DNA from: a virus
IMG/VR virus record: IMGVR_UViG_3300017727_000006
Span: 1 to 62,767 of that record
Length of the DNA: 62,767 nt
Direction: 5' to 3' (one strand)
Shown here: piece after piece, positions 28,022 through 36,166 of the stretch
How the letters are laid out: each line of letters opens with the position of its first letter
How positions within the stretch are numbered: position 1 is the stretch's first letter
Notes under the pieces: generated by a model
The model's database searches: none
What the model saw: only the letters and a program-made list of their open reading frames with translations
Told to the model about the DNA's origin: nothing
Program-made: the position numbers and the translations under genes

Positions 28022-29733
28022 TACATTTTAAATCTGTTTCCTGGAAGAATTTTCTTTCAACAGGAAACGACCCTATTACTATATCATTAAACAAATCACC
28101 GACTACACTTATTGTAGGTCAAAATGGTGCAGGTAAATCAACATTACTAGATGCATTATCATTTGGATTATTTGGTAAACCACACAGAGATATCAATAAG
28201 AAACAATTGATGAATTCAATTAATCGTAAAGGTACTGTTGTCGAAGTCGAATTTACTATTGGCGATTCTGATTTTAAAATCGTAAGAGGAATCAAACCAA
28301 CTAAATTTGAGATTTGGCAAAATAGTAATATGATTAATCAAGCATCTAATGTTAGAGATTATCAGAAGTTTTTAGAAACAAATATTTTAAAACTCAACCA
28401 TAAATCATTTCATCAAGTAGTTGTACTAGGAAGTAGTTCATTCATTCCATTTATGCAATTACCTGCTTGGTCAAGAAGAGCTGTAATTGAAGATTTATTA
28501 GATATCGGTATTTTTTCTAAAATGAATCAGTTGTTAAAAGAGAGAAACTCAAAGATTCGTGAAGAATTGGTCGACATTAATCATAACATTGATTTATATA
28601 AAACAAAAATTGAAGCACAATCAAAATATATTAAAGATTTAGAAAGTCTAAACGAAGAACAAGTTGATATAAAGCGTGATGCAATTAATGTTTATAAAGA
28701 AGAAATAGCAGAAGTTTTTGAAGAATCTAAAAATCTAGGTAAAAACCTACAGACAATGATTCAGGGTGAAGAAAAGAACTATAAGTATTTTGGCGATAAA
28801 ATGTCAGACATGAAAGCTTATAATAAAGACTTTAATAATAAAATTAAAAATCTAGTTGAAGAAGCCAGATTCTTTGAGGATAACGATATTTGTCCTACAT
28901 GTGAGCAGGATATAGACGCAACTATTAAAGTAAAAAAATTAGATGTACTTAAGGAAAAGGCAAAGGATGTTCAAGAACATAAAAACTCTTTAGAAAAAGA
29001 AGTAAATACTTTAGAAAAAGAAGGTCAAGAAATTATGAACAACCTTAATCAATTAAGGCAAAAACAATCAAGGATAAATTCAAATAATGACAAGGTTGCA
29101 CTCTTACAAAAGGAAATTGGCAAAACCCAAAAGGAAATCGATACGCTCCTTAAAACGTCAGGAGACAGCAAGACGGCAAAGAAGGATTTATCGACTCTTA
29201 GAAAGAGTAAAGAATCTACTACCGAAAAGAAACTAGAGTACGTTGAGGAAAGAACTTATAACGAAGCTATTGGTGAGATGTTAAAAGATACAGGTATTAA
29301 AACCAAAGTTATCAAACAATATCTGCCAGTCATGAATAGGTTAATCAATCAATATTTACAAGTATTAGATTTCTTTGTTGCATTCCATCTCGATGAAAAT
29401 TTTGACGAAACTATTAGGTCGCGTCATAGAGATACATTTAATTATGCATCATTTTCTGAAGGAGAGAAACAAAGAATTGATTTGGCATTACTCTTTACTT
29501 GGAGACAAATAGCTAAAATGAAAAATAGTGCATCGACTAATCTATTAGTATTGGACGAAACATTTGACTCAAGTTTAGATATGGATGGAATCGATAACCT
29601 AACCAAAATCTTGGATACGCTAGAAGATGGTTCTAATGTATTCATTATCTCTCATAAAGGAGATGTCCTAGAGAATAAATTTAGGTCTAAGATTGAATTC
29701 TTTAAAGATAGAAATTTCTCTAAAATAAGGTAA
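28018..29733 (+). CDS. 46: Recombination nuclease subunit gp46 (SbcC/Rad50-like)
   Basis: The 571-residue SMC-type ATPase has Walker A GQNGAGKS (34-41), long coiled coils, a zinc hook CPTC at residues 292-295, the ABC signature FSEGEKQRIDLAL and Walker B LLVLDETFDSS. It partners gp47. Length and layout are normal for T4-like phages. The gene ends the uvsY-46 block, and a 407-base region with promoters and tRNAs follows. Confidence 0.95.
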   Translation: MIHFKSVSWKNFLSTGNDPITISLNKSPTTLIVGQNGAGKSTLLDALSFGLFGKPHRDINKKQLMNSINRKGTVVEVEFTIGDSDFKIVRGIKPTKFEIWQNSNMINQASNVRDYQKFLETNILKLNHKSFHQVVVLGSSSFIPFMQLPAWSRRAVIEDLLDIGIFSKMNQLLKERNSKIREELVDINHNIDLYKTKIEAQSKYIKDLESLNEEQVDIKRDAINVYKEEIAEVFEESKNLGKNLQTMIQGEEKNYKYFGDKMSDMKAYNKDFNNKIKNLVEEARFFEDNDICPTCEQDIDATIKVKKLDVLKEKAKDVQEHKNSLEKEVNTLEKEGQEIMNNLNQLRQKQSRINSNNDKVALLQKEIGKTQKEIDTLLKTSGDSKTAKKDLSTLRKSKESTTEKKLEYVEERTYNEAIGEMLKDTGIKTKVIKQYLPVMNRLINQYLQVLDFFVAFHLDENFDETIRSRHRDTFNYASFSEGEKQRIDLALLFTWRQIAKMKNSASTNLLVLDETFDSSLDMDGIDNLTKILDTLEDGSNVFIISHKGDVLENKFRSKIEFFKDRNFSKIR

Positions 29734-29735
29734 TC

Positions 29736-29793
29736 GCACTTTTATGTAGATATAAGTGTACAAAAGTTGCACTTTTATGTACATATAAATGTA
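29736..29793 (+). repeat. Two 25-base direct repeats upstream of the tRNA promoters
   Basis: 29736-29760 and 29769-29793 are identical at 23 of 25 bases (GCACTTTTATGTA then ATATAA then TGTA). The second copy contains the -35 TGTACA of a promoter. Spacing start to start is 33 bases, about three helical turns, which suggests a regulator-binding site (inference). Confidence 0.7.
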
Positions 29794-29806
29794 ATACCTT
29801 TATAAT
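29778..29806 (+). promoter_or_regulatory. Promoter TGTACA-N17-TATAAT (first of two before the tRNAs)
   Basis: Spacer 17, but without the extended TGG before the -10 that the other copies have. The -35 lies within the second 25-base repeat. Confidence 0.65.
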
Positions 29807-29823
29807 ATAAACGCATTTTTTTC

Positions 29824-29852
29824 TGTACAAACATACTTTACTATGGTATAAT
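29824..29852 (+). promoter_or_regulatory. Promoter TGTACA-N17-TATAAT (second) before tRNA-Arg
   Basis: CTGTACA and TATGGTATAAT, spacer 17; tRNA-Arg begins 18 bases after the -10 hexamer. Confidence 0.82.
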
Positions 29853-29869
29853 GGTACAGAATTAATTAT

Positions 29870-29946
29870 CTGCCCTTAGCTCAGCTGGATAGAGCAACGG
29901 TCTTCTAAACCGTAGGTCGGAGGTTCGAATCCTCCAGGGCAGGCCA
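29870..29946 (+). tRNA. tRNA-Arg (anticodon UCU)
   Basis: The cloverleaf is complete. The 7-bp acceptor is CTGCCCT with AGGGCAG, discriminator G and an encoded CCA. The D arm has AGCTCAGCTGGATAGAGC, the anticodon stem and loop read GGTC-TTCTAAA-CCG region with UCU, and the T arm is GGAGG-TTCGAAT-CCTCC. It closely resembles E. coli tRNA-Arg(UCU). It reads AGA, the dominant arginine codon in this AT-rich genome. Confidence 0.95.
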
Positions 29947-29962
29947 ATATTTAGCCTGATAG

Positions 29963-30046
29963 GCCCACATGGTGGAATTGGTAGACACAAGGGACTTAAA
30001 ATCCCTCGCTTATGGCGTCCCGGTTCGAGTCCGGGTGTGGGCACCA
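29963..30046 (+). tRNA. tRNA-Leu (anticodon UAA)
   Basis: Class II tRNA with acceptor GCCCACA paired to TGTGGGC, discriminator A, encoded CCA, anticodon loop CTTAAAA (UAA), a long variable arm and T arm CCCGG-TTCGAGT-CCGGG. It reads UUA, the dominant leucine codon here. An 8-bp inverted repeat (TTAGCCTG 29951-29958, CAGGCTAA 30045-30052) flanks the gene. Confidence 0.95.
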
Positions 30047-30081
30047 GGCTAAAAAAACATGCAATTATTTGCAGAAAACAC

Positions 30082-30110
30082 TGTACAAATGGCTCAAGCT
30101 ATGGTACAAT
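30082..30110 (+). promoter_or_regulatory. Promoter TGTACA-N17-TACAAT before the VWA gene
   Basis: GCAGAAAACACTGTACAAA with TATGGTACAAT, spacer 17. The -10 carries C at the third position, like the promoter at 32320. Confidence 0.78.
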
Positions 30111-30140
30111 ATACATATATTCAAATAAAGGAGTGATTAT

Positions 30141-32291
30141 ATGAATACCACAATCGCAAAACTACTAGCAAAAGAAGACGTTATCGTTCAAACCGGTGCA
30201 TATTCTACTGCTTGGTTTGACATCAAAAACAGAACTCTAGGTCTTCCAGATTGGAAAGATATGGGTAAAGATGTCAAAGACCTTCTTATTGGTCACGAAG
30301 TTGGCCATGCACTATATACTCCTTTTGAGGGATGGCACGATAGTCCAGAGAAATTGGAAGGATGCCCTAGGTCATATATTAATGTAGTTGAAGATTGCAG
30401 AATTGAAAAGAAAATTAAAAGAGATTATCCTGGTCTTATCGGACCAATGTCAAGAGGCTATAAAAAACTAGTAGCTGACGAATTTTTTGGCGATGTCGAT
30501 TCTATCGATTGGGACAAAGTAAAACTCATTGATAAAATTAATCTAAAAGCTAAAATTGGTAATCTTCTTGATGTACCAATGTCAGATGTAGAATTATCGT
30601 TTTATAATAAATCTATGCAGACAGAAGAGTTTTCAGAAGTACTCGATGTTGTTAGAGAAATCCTAGCTTGGACTCAAGAAAACCAAGAGGAATTAATTCA
30701 AAAACCAGAAACAGCTGAAGATGATTTTGACGAAGAAGAATCCGAAAACGAAGACCCAACACAAAACATGGGTCACGATGACTACGAAGATGAAGAAGAA
30801 AACAAAAAAGAAGAAAACACTCAAGGCAATTCAAACCCTGGAGACGAAGAATTAGATGATGAAGAAACTGATGAAGGTTCTCTAAAAACTGCATTACCTG
30901 AGCATACTGAAGAAGACATTTCAGTTACTGATTCTATTTTTAGAGCTATGGAAAAAACATTACTTCCAGAGTCTACTGAATTTGTTTATGCCAATGAAAT
31001 TTCTAAAGAAGTTTTCAAAAAGGTAGTTTTCAAATATGACCAATTGGCTAAACTAAGAATAAATCAAAAAATCCTAGAAAACCAATACGGTTGCTATAAC
31101 AATAGTATTGGACCTTTTTATAAAGCAGATTCAGAAGAAAAATTTAAAGCTTATATGAAAAGAGTTAAAAAAGCTATAGTTCCAGCAGTAAAAGAATTTG
31201 AGCAGAAAAAAGCTGCACATCAATGGATGCATGCAACTACTGCAAAAACTGGTAGAATTGATGTTAACAAATTGCACAGCTATAGAGTTTCAGAAGATAT
31301 CTTTGCAAAAACTACTAAAATGGCCAACAGTAAAAATCATGGAATGTTTATGATTATCGATTACTCTGGGTCAATGTTTGATTCACTGAACAATGTTTTA
31401 GACCAACTAATACACAGCGTAATGTTTTGTAAAGCAGTTAATATTCCATTTGATGTATATGCATTTACTTCTGGTAATAATGTAAATGAGCTATATAGAG
31501 ATGGCGACCTTTACATGGATAGCTTATCAATGCCTCAGCTAATTCACAGTGGTTTAACCAAATCAAAATTTGAAGAAGCTTTAAAGCATATATTCTCAAG
31601 AATGGCACAATGTAATGGTCCTTATGACAGATGGTCAAGAGCCGAATGTGAAGACTTTGGTTCAACACCTTTAAACCAAGCACTTATTGTATCTCACAAA
31701 TTAGTTAGAGAATTTAAAAAGAAGTTTGGTATTGAAAAGGTAACATTCCTTACAATCACTGATGGCGATACTAATAGGCTATCAGTTATGCAAAGCCATA
31801 AAATCGATAGAATACCACAAGAGAGAAATTATAATCCAAAACACAAAGTAGAAATTGATGGTAGGAGTGTAATTCTTAAAGACGCTAGAACTGGCGGAAC
31901 TAAAGATTTACTAGATAATCTAAAGAAAAGATACGGTGTTCAAACTATGGGATTCTTTATTGCTGACCATAGAAACGATTTCAACCATGCAATATCAAAA
32001 GCACATTTTGACGGCAATGACGACATGTGGTGGTCAAACGAATTTACTCAAGCTAAAAAGAAATATTTTGCAGAGCACAAAAAACAAAAATGTGTACACT
32101 TTAAAGATTCAATGGGATACAATAATTGGTATGTCGTTAAAAATGATACCTTTAAAGCTGACGAAGATAACGAAATTGAAGCTGATTCAGATATGACTAA
32201 AGGTCAAGTTTTAAGAGCATTCAAGAAGTTCTCAAATAACAAGAAGAATAATAAGAACCTAATGAGCAAATTTGGTCAGGCAGTGGCATAA
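30141..32291 (+). CDS. HExxH metallopeptidase-like and VWA-domain protein (CobT/MoxR-partner type)
   Basis: The 716-residue protein has a zincin-like motif HEVGHALYTP (H52, E53, H56) with a plausible third ligand in NVVEDCRIE (E84), then a highly acidic linker (about 190-265), and a C-terminal von Willebrand A domain with the MIDAS motif D407-Y-S-G-S411. It is the partner of the AAA+ ATPase encoded next. In cyanophages similar pairs are labelled CobT and CobS after cobaltochelatase, but the sequence equally fits a MoxR-VWA chaperone or peptidase system. Its target is not known. The gene has its own promoter and an AAAGGAGTG Shine-Dalgarno. Confidence 0.78.
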   Translation: MNTTIAKLLAKEDVIVQTGAYSTAWFDIKNRTLGLPDWKDMGKDVKDLLIGHEVGHALYTPFEGWHDSPEKLEGCPRSYINVVEDCRIEKKIKRDYPGLIGPMSRGYKKLVADEFFGDVDSIDWDKVKLIDKINLKAKIGNLLDVPMSDVELSFYNKSMQTEEFSEVLDVVREILAWTQENQEELIQKPETAEDDFDEEESENEDPTQNMGHDDYEDEEENKKEENTQGNSNPGDEELDDEETDEGSLKTALPEHTEEDISVTDSIFRAMEKTLLPESTEFVYANEISKEVFKKVVFKYDQLAKLRINQKILENQYGCYNNSIGPFYKADSEEKFKAYMKRVKKAIVPAVKEFEQKKAAHQWMHATTAKTGRIDVNKLHSYRVSEDIFAKTTKMANSKNHGMFMIIDYSGSMFDSLNNVLDQLIHSVMFCKAVNIPFDVYAFTSGNNVNELYRDGDLYMDSLSMPQLIHSGLTKSKFEEALKHIFSRMAQCNGPYDRWSRAECEDFGSTPLNQALIVSHKLVREFKKKFGIEKVTFLTITDGDTNRLSVMQSHKIDRIPQERNYNPKHKVEIDGRSVILKDARTGGTKDLLDNLKKRYGVQTMGFFIADHRNDFNHAISKAHFDGNDDMWWSNEFTQAKKKYFAEHKKQKCVHFKDSMGYNNWYVVKNDTFKADEDNEIEADSDMTKGQVLRAFKKFSNNKKNNKNLMSKFGQAVA

Positions 32292-32319
32292 AAACATGCA
32301 TGTTTCTGCAACAAAACAC

Positions 32320-32348
32320 TGTACAAATTGGCTCAAACCTGGTACAAT
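32320..32348 (+). promoter_or_regulatory. Promoter TGTACA-N17-TACAAT before the MoxR/CobS gene
   Basis: AAACACTGTACAAA and CTGGTACAAT, spacer 17. Confidence 0.78.
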
Positions 32349-32386
32349 ACTATTATAAATTAAATTAAAGGAGTGAAATTTATATT

Positions 32387-33511
32387 ATGATGAAAGTGAA
32401 TACAAATACAATAGTTGAGAAACTACAAGCAAGTTATCCCGACCAAACCATTTTTAGGAAAGCAGTTATCGTCGATACTGCAAAATCTTTAGGATTTTCT
32501 AAAGCTGATTGGTCTCCACTACTCGAAGTGAAAAGCGATGTCAGAGGTCAATATGATTTATCCTCAGTTATCGTTCCTTTGAGACAAAAAGAAGAAACTA
32601 ATAGTTCAACCTTGCAAATGCAATCAATTGTTAATCAAGAAAAAAGTTATGCTAAAGCCGACCCAACGTTCGTACCTTGGGGTCCTTTTAAAGACATAAC
32701 ACAAATCCTAAAATCAGAAATGTTCTATCCAACTTATATCTCTGGATTATCAGGGAATGGTAAAACATTTATGGTAGAACAATCATGTGCAAAACTTAAT
32801 AGGGAGTTTATACGTGTACAAATCAATCCTGAGACAGATGAAGACGACCTTATTGGAGGTTTCAGACTTATCAATGGAGAAACTGTTTTTGCTAAAGGCC
32901 CAGTTCTTAAAGCAATGGAAAACGGTGCAGTGCTATTACTCGATGAAATCGACAGAGCTACAAATAAAATTATGTGTCTTCAAGGTATACTTGAAGGTAA
33001 ACCAGTTGTTGTTAAAAAGACGGGTGAAACAATTACTCCGCAACCTGGATTTAATGTAATCGCTACTGCGAATACAAAAGGTAAAGGTTCAGATGACGGT
33101 AGGTTTACAGCAGCATCTATAATCGATGAAGCATTCCTAGAAAGATTTACTATTTCTATCGACCAACAATTTCCTTCACCAAGAGTTGAACAGAAAATTG
33201 TTATGAAGCACATGGCAAAATTTGATGCAATAGATGGAGACTTCGCAGAAAACCTAGTCGCATGGGCAGATATCATAAGAAAAACTTTTTATGATGATGG
33301 TGTCGATGAGGTCATTTCAACAAGAAGGCTCTGCCATATTGTTCAAACCAATTCAATCTTTAACGATAGAATGAAAGCAATCGACCTATGTATTGCAAGG
33401 TTTGATGATGATACTAAAGAAGCATTCCTTGACCTCTACTCAAAAGTAGATGCAGGAGTCGATTTTAATGAGGAACAAAATGTCGAAGAAACAGACGAAG
33501 ATAGATTATAA
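32387..33511 (+). CDS. AAA+ ATPase, MoxR/CobS-like
   Basis: The 374-residue protein has Walker A GLSGNGKT (120-127), a DEDDLIGGFRL segment, Walker B VLLLDEIDRA, sensor-1 ATANTKGKG and an arginine-finger/sensor-2 STRRLCHIV region. This is the MoxR/CobS clade. MoxR-type hexamers remodel partner proteins together with a VWA protein, encoded upstream. Each gene has its own TGTACA promoter, which suggests early co-expression. It could start at the ATG at 32387 or at 32390. Whether it acts as a cobaltochelatase subunit is undecided. Confidence 0.85.
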   Translation: MMKVNTNTIVEKLQASYPDQTIFRKAVIVDTAKSLGFSKADWSPLLEVKSDVRGQYDLSSVIVPLRQKEETNSSTLQMQSIVNQEKSYAKADPTFVPWGPFKDITQILKSEMFYPTYISGLSGNGKTFMVEQSCAKLNREFIRVQINPETDEDDLIGGFRLINGETVFAKGPVLKAMENGAVLLLDEIDRATNKIMCLQGILEGKPVVVKKTGETITPQPGFNVIATANTKGKGSDDGRFTAASIIDEAFLERFTISIDQQFPSPRVEQKIVMKHMAKFDAIDGDFAENLVAWADIIRKTFYDDGVDEVISTRRLCHIVQTNSIFNDRMKAIDLCIARFDDDTKEAFLDLYSKVDAGVDFNEEQNVEETDEDRL

Positions 33512-33782
33512 GTTTAATGAAGGAGCTCTAATCGATGAGCTCCAAAATTATATTGATAGTACTTACAATAGTCACTACTCTAAAAATAAATTTCAATCAA
33601 CAGAATTTATTTTAGATTGTGGCCATGGTATGGGCTTCACAATAGGAAATGTATTGAAATACGCACAAAGGTATGGACGTAAAGGAAGTAGTCAGGACCA
33701 TAGAAAAGACCTAATGAAAGTTTTACACTATTCCATTATTGCACTTTCAATACATGATAGCGAAAATAAACCTGTACAATGA
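33480..33782 (+). CDS. DUF3310-like small protein
   Basis: I choose the ATG at 33480, which has AGGA at 33471-33474; it overlaps the MoxR gene by 32 bases. The product has 100 residues. The core FTIGNVLKYAQRYGRKG followed by DLMKVLHYSIIAL is the DUF3310 pattern, common in phages and sometimes labelled nucleotide-kinase-like; function is not established. A perfect 7-bp inverted repeat (GGAGCTC and GAGCTCC, 33522-33543) lies near its start. Confidence 0.72.
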   Translation: MSKKQTKIDYKFNEGALIDELQNYIDSTYNSHYSKNKFQSTEFILDCGHGMGFTIGNVLKYAQRYGRKGSSQDHRKDLMKVLHYSIIALSIHDSENKPVQ

Positions 33783-33801
33783 TTCGCTTTTATGGTATAA
33801 T
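33773..33801 (+). promoter_or_regulatory. Promoter TGTACA-N17-TATAAT before gene 45
   Basis: The -35 lies in the last codons of the upstream gene; extended -10 TATGGTATAATA; spacer 17. Confidence 0.82.
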
Positions 33802-33828
33802 AGTACAGAAATATAAAAAGGAAATATT

Positions 33829-34503
33829 ATGAATTTAAGTAATGATACAATTAACGTATTGAAAAACTTTGCGACCATTAATCCTAATTTGGTAATTAAA
33901 CCTGGTCAAAAACTGAAAACAATTTCTGAGGCTAAAACTATTTTGGCTTCATCTGATATTGTTGAAGATTTTGCACAAGAGTTTGGAATCTATGATTTAA
34001 ACGAATTCTTATCAGTGTATGGTCTTATTGACGATGCCCAATTAGAATTTGGTGATAAATCTGTTACCATTAAGAACGATGAAAGTAAAAGGATTCAATA
34101 TTACTTCTCTGAAATTGATATTCTAACTCAACCATCCAAGGATATTACAATGCCTGATGCTGAAGTTGGAATCAATCTTACAGATGATAACCTTAAAGCT
34201 CTCAAGCAAGCCAGCTCAGTTCTAGGTCATACTGACTTAGCTCTAGTCGGTGAAAACGGAGTTATCACTGCTAAAGTATTTGATGAAAAAGATGCAACAT
34301 CTAATACATTCGAACTAACACTAGATAGAGATAATGCATGTAAAAACGATTTTAATTTCGTTGTAAATATGCCAAATCTCAAGTTATTACCTGGTGATTA
34401 TTTTGTAAGTATTTCATCTAAGCTAATTTCTAATTGGACAAACAACGATTATCCAGTAGAATATTTTATCGCTTTAGAGAAATCATCAACATACAATGTA
34501 TAA
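33829..34503 (+). CDS. 45: Sliding clamp gp45
   Basis: The 224-residue protein has clamp-like features in the usual T4-like length: LSNDTINVLKNFATINPNLVIKPG at the start, LSVYGLIDDAQLEF, and a C-terminal LLPGDYFVSISSKLISNW and PVEYFIALE. It is the trimeric processivity clamp, which also activates late transcription through gp33 and gp55. Genes 44 and 62 follow. Its stop codon overlaps a late promoter. Confidence 0.93.
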   Translation: MNLSNDTINVLKNFATINPNLVIKPGQKLKTISEAKTILASSDIVEDFAQEFGIYDLNEFLSVYGLIDDAQLEFGDKSVTIKNDESKRIQYYFSEIDILTQPSKDITMPDAEVGINLTDDNLKALKQASSVLGHTDLALVGENGVITAKVFDEKDATSNTFELTLDRDNACKNDFNFVVNMPNLKLLPGDYFVSISSKLISNWTNNDYPVEYFIALEKSSTYNV

Positions 34504-34506
34504 ATA
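34499..34506 (+). promoter_or_regulatory. Late promoter TATAAATA at the end of gene 45
   Basis: Exact late element containing the gene 45 stop; it opens a 100-base structured leader for the 88-residue protein gene. Confidence 0.72.
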
Positions 34507-34523
34507 TATTATACAACCGAATT

Positions 34524-34574
34524 CTCATACTAATTATGAGGATAATGTAGGAAATGCCGAACACGGGTTTCCTA
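34524..34574 (+). ncRNA. Structured late 5' leader, two hairpins
   Basis: Hairpin 1 is CTCATA/TATGAG (34524-34540, five-base loop). Hairpin 2 (34548-34574) pairs TAGGAAA with TTTCCTA around an inner CCG-AACA-CGG stem with a bulged G. The inner part matches the leader hairpin at 39784-39806, with compensating changes in the outer stem. Confidence 0.62.
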
Positions 34575-34607
34575 TCTTAGTCTATAAACTTTGCAAAGGA
34601 GAAACAA

Positions 34608-34874
34608 ATGACTGAAGAAGTAAACGCACCTGAAGGTGTACAAGAGGAGCAACAAGCCCCTCAGCTCAGTCTTCAAGATATTGCAACCGCAGTTCAGGTA
34701 ATTGATATCTGTTCAAAGCGTGGAGCATTTGAAGGCGGAGAGCTAGAAGTAGTAGGCGGTGTAAGAAATAGAATTCTTTCATTCCTACAAGCTGCTGCAC
34801 CTAAGGACGAAGTTCCTGAAGGTGAAGTACCAGTTGCTGATGAGCAACCATCTGAAGAAGATTCAGACGCTTAA
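34608..34874 (+). CDS. Small acidic conserved phage protein
   Basis: The 88-residue protein has acidic, Pro/Gln-rich ends and a central conserved-looking segment (LQDIATAVQVIDICSKRGAF then GELEVVGGVRNRILSFL) seen in many marine T4-like phages. Function is unknown to me. It has a strong AAAGGAG Shine-Dalgarno, a late promoter, a structured leader and its own terminator, so it is a monocistronic and probably abundant late product despite lying inside the replication block. Confidence 0.72.
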   Translation: MTEEVNAPEGVQEEQQAPQLSLQDIATAVQVIDICSKRGAFEGGELEVVGGVRNRILSFLQAAAPKDEVPEGEVPVADEQPSEEDSDA

Positions 34875-34880
34875 CCTGAG

Positions 34881-34905
34881 GGGAAGACATTCCCCACATT
34901 TTTTA
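34881..34905 (+). terminator. Intrinsic terminator after the 88-residue gene
   Basis: GGGGAA and TTCCCC pair around a four-base loop, followed by ACAT and a T-run. Confidence 0.82.
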
Positions 34906-34919
34906 TTAAGGATTATATT

Positions 34920-35234
34920 ATGGAACGAACTGAAAAAACAAAGCTACTCGAAGCACTAAAGACTGGAAACGTAACAGTCACATTCAAAAAGATAGGTACT
35001 GGCGAAATTAGAATTATGCCATGTACTCTTAACCCCGAACTACTAAAAGAACAAGGTGTTGATATCACTGTCAGCATGTCGGCCGATTCTGAAGCATATG
35101 CCGTTTGGTCATTAGACAAAAGAGCATGGAGAAGCTTCAGACTGGATACTGTTAAGCAGTGGGATGTCAACTGGCCAACCAGAGTTGTAGATGACGCTGG
35201 AGTCGATTTAGCAACGGGGAAATTTGTAGGATGA
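34920..35234 (+). CDS. DUF2693-like SH3-fold protein
   Basis: The 104-residue protein has the pattern VTVTFKKIGTGEIRIMPCTLN, then VWSLDKRAWRSFRLDTV, typical of DUF2693 proteins found beside clamp-loader genes in marine T4-like phages. An SH3-like barrel is likely; its job is unknown. A TTAAGGA sequence precedes the ATG. Its TGA overlaps the gene 44 ATG (ATGA). Confidence 0.72.
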   Translation: MERTEKTKLLEALKTGNVTVTFKKIGTGEIRIMPCTLNPELLKEQGVDITVSMSADSEAYAVWSLDKRAWRSFRLDTVKQWDVNWPTRVVDDAGVDLATGKFVG

Positions 35235-36166
35235 ATGAATTTTTATAGGTAGAAAAGTATCGTCCTAAAACCATTGACGACTGTATATTACCAGACAACA
35301 TTAAGCAAACTTTTAAAGCGGTTGTTAACGGAGGTGAATTGCACAACATGCTATTGACTGGCACAGCTGGTCTTGGTAAAACTACAGTCGCCAAAGCGTT
35401 ATGTAACGAACTCGATTTAGATTATTTATTAATTAATGGTTCAGAAGAATCAGGTATTGATACACTAAGAAACAAAATTAAACAATTCGCTTCATCGGTC
35501 TCACTCCAAGGTGGCTACAAAGTAGTTATCCTCGATGAAGCGGATTACCTTAATCCACAATCTACACAACCAGCACTAAGAGGATTTATCGAAGAGTTCT
35601 CAGCTAATTGTAGATTTATACTTACATGTAATTTTAAGAACCGAATTATTGACCCATTGCATTCTCGCTGTAGTGTGATTGAATTTAATATCTCTAAAAA
35701 AGAGTCGGTAAAATTATGTGGTTCTTTTCTACAAAGAAGCAAAAACATTCTTGCTGAAGAAGGTGTTGCATATGACGAAAAGATTTTAGCAGAACTCATT
35801 ATGAAATATATGCCAGATTGGCGAAGAGTTCTAAATGAATTACAGCGATACGGAACATCGGGTAATATTGATTCAGGTATTCTTGTTTCACTATCTGATG
35901 TATCAATCAATGAGCTAATGAACGCTCTTAAACTTAAAGACTTTAAAAAGATGAGACAATGGGTGTCTAATAACATTGACTCAGACCCAGCTCAGCTATT
36001 CAGAAAAATATATGATAATATGAACGATTATGTAAATCCACAGAGTATTCCACAGTTGGTTCTTATTCTCGCTGATTATCAATATAAGAATAGTTTTGTT
36101 GCTGACCATGAACTCAATATGGTTGCTTGTTGTACAGAAATAATGGCAGGAGTACAATTCAAATGA
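35231..36166 (+). CDS. 44: Clamp loader large subunit gp44, with an in-frame TAG at codon 6
   Basis: The ATG at 35231 overlaps the upstream TGA. Translation would read MNEFL-stop-VEKYRPKTIDDCILP: the TAG at 35246-35248 stands where marine gp44 proteins, from memory, have Trp (TGG). After it the frame is open for 305 codons with intact motifs: Walker A GTAGLGKTT, LDEADYL, sensor-1 TCNFKNRI and SRC (arginine finger). Possible readings are a point mutation or sequencing error, stop readthrough, or an internal start (TTG 35339 or ATG 35348 after GGAGGT), which would remove the conserved N-terminus. I annotate the full span because the gene is otherwise under clear constraint. Confidence 0.85.

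Noticed and set aside
29736-29793. Paired repeats as the start of a CRISPR array or attachment site
   Set aside because: Only two copies are present, the unit is AT-rich and contains a promoter hexamer, and there is no integrase or cas gene nearby.
30141-33511. Plain CobT/CobS cobaltochelatase annotation
   Set aside because: The HExxH and VWA features and lack of any other cobalamin gene in the window leave the role open, so a neutral MoxR-VWA description was used.
33522-33543. GGAGCTC/GAGCTCC inverted repeat as a terminator
   Set aside because: It is in the start of the DUF3310-like gene and has no T-run; terminating there would cut the gene off.
34524-34574. Known riboswitch (such as glutamine or SAM types) in the late leader
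   Set aside because: I could not match the conserved core of any riboswitch that I know; the shared hairpin with 39784-39806 fits a simple structural element better.
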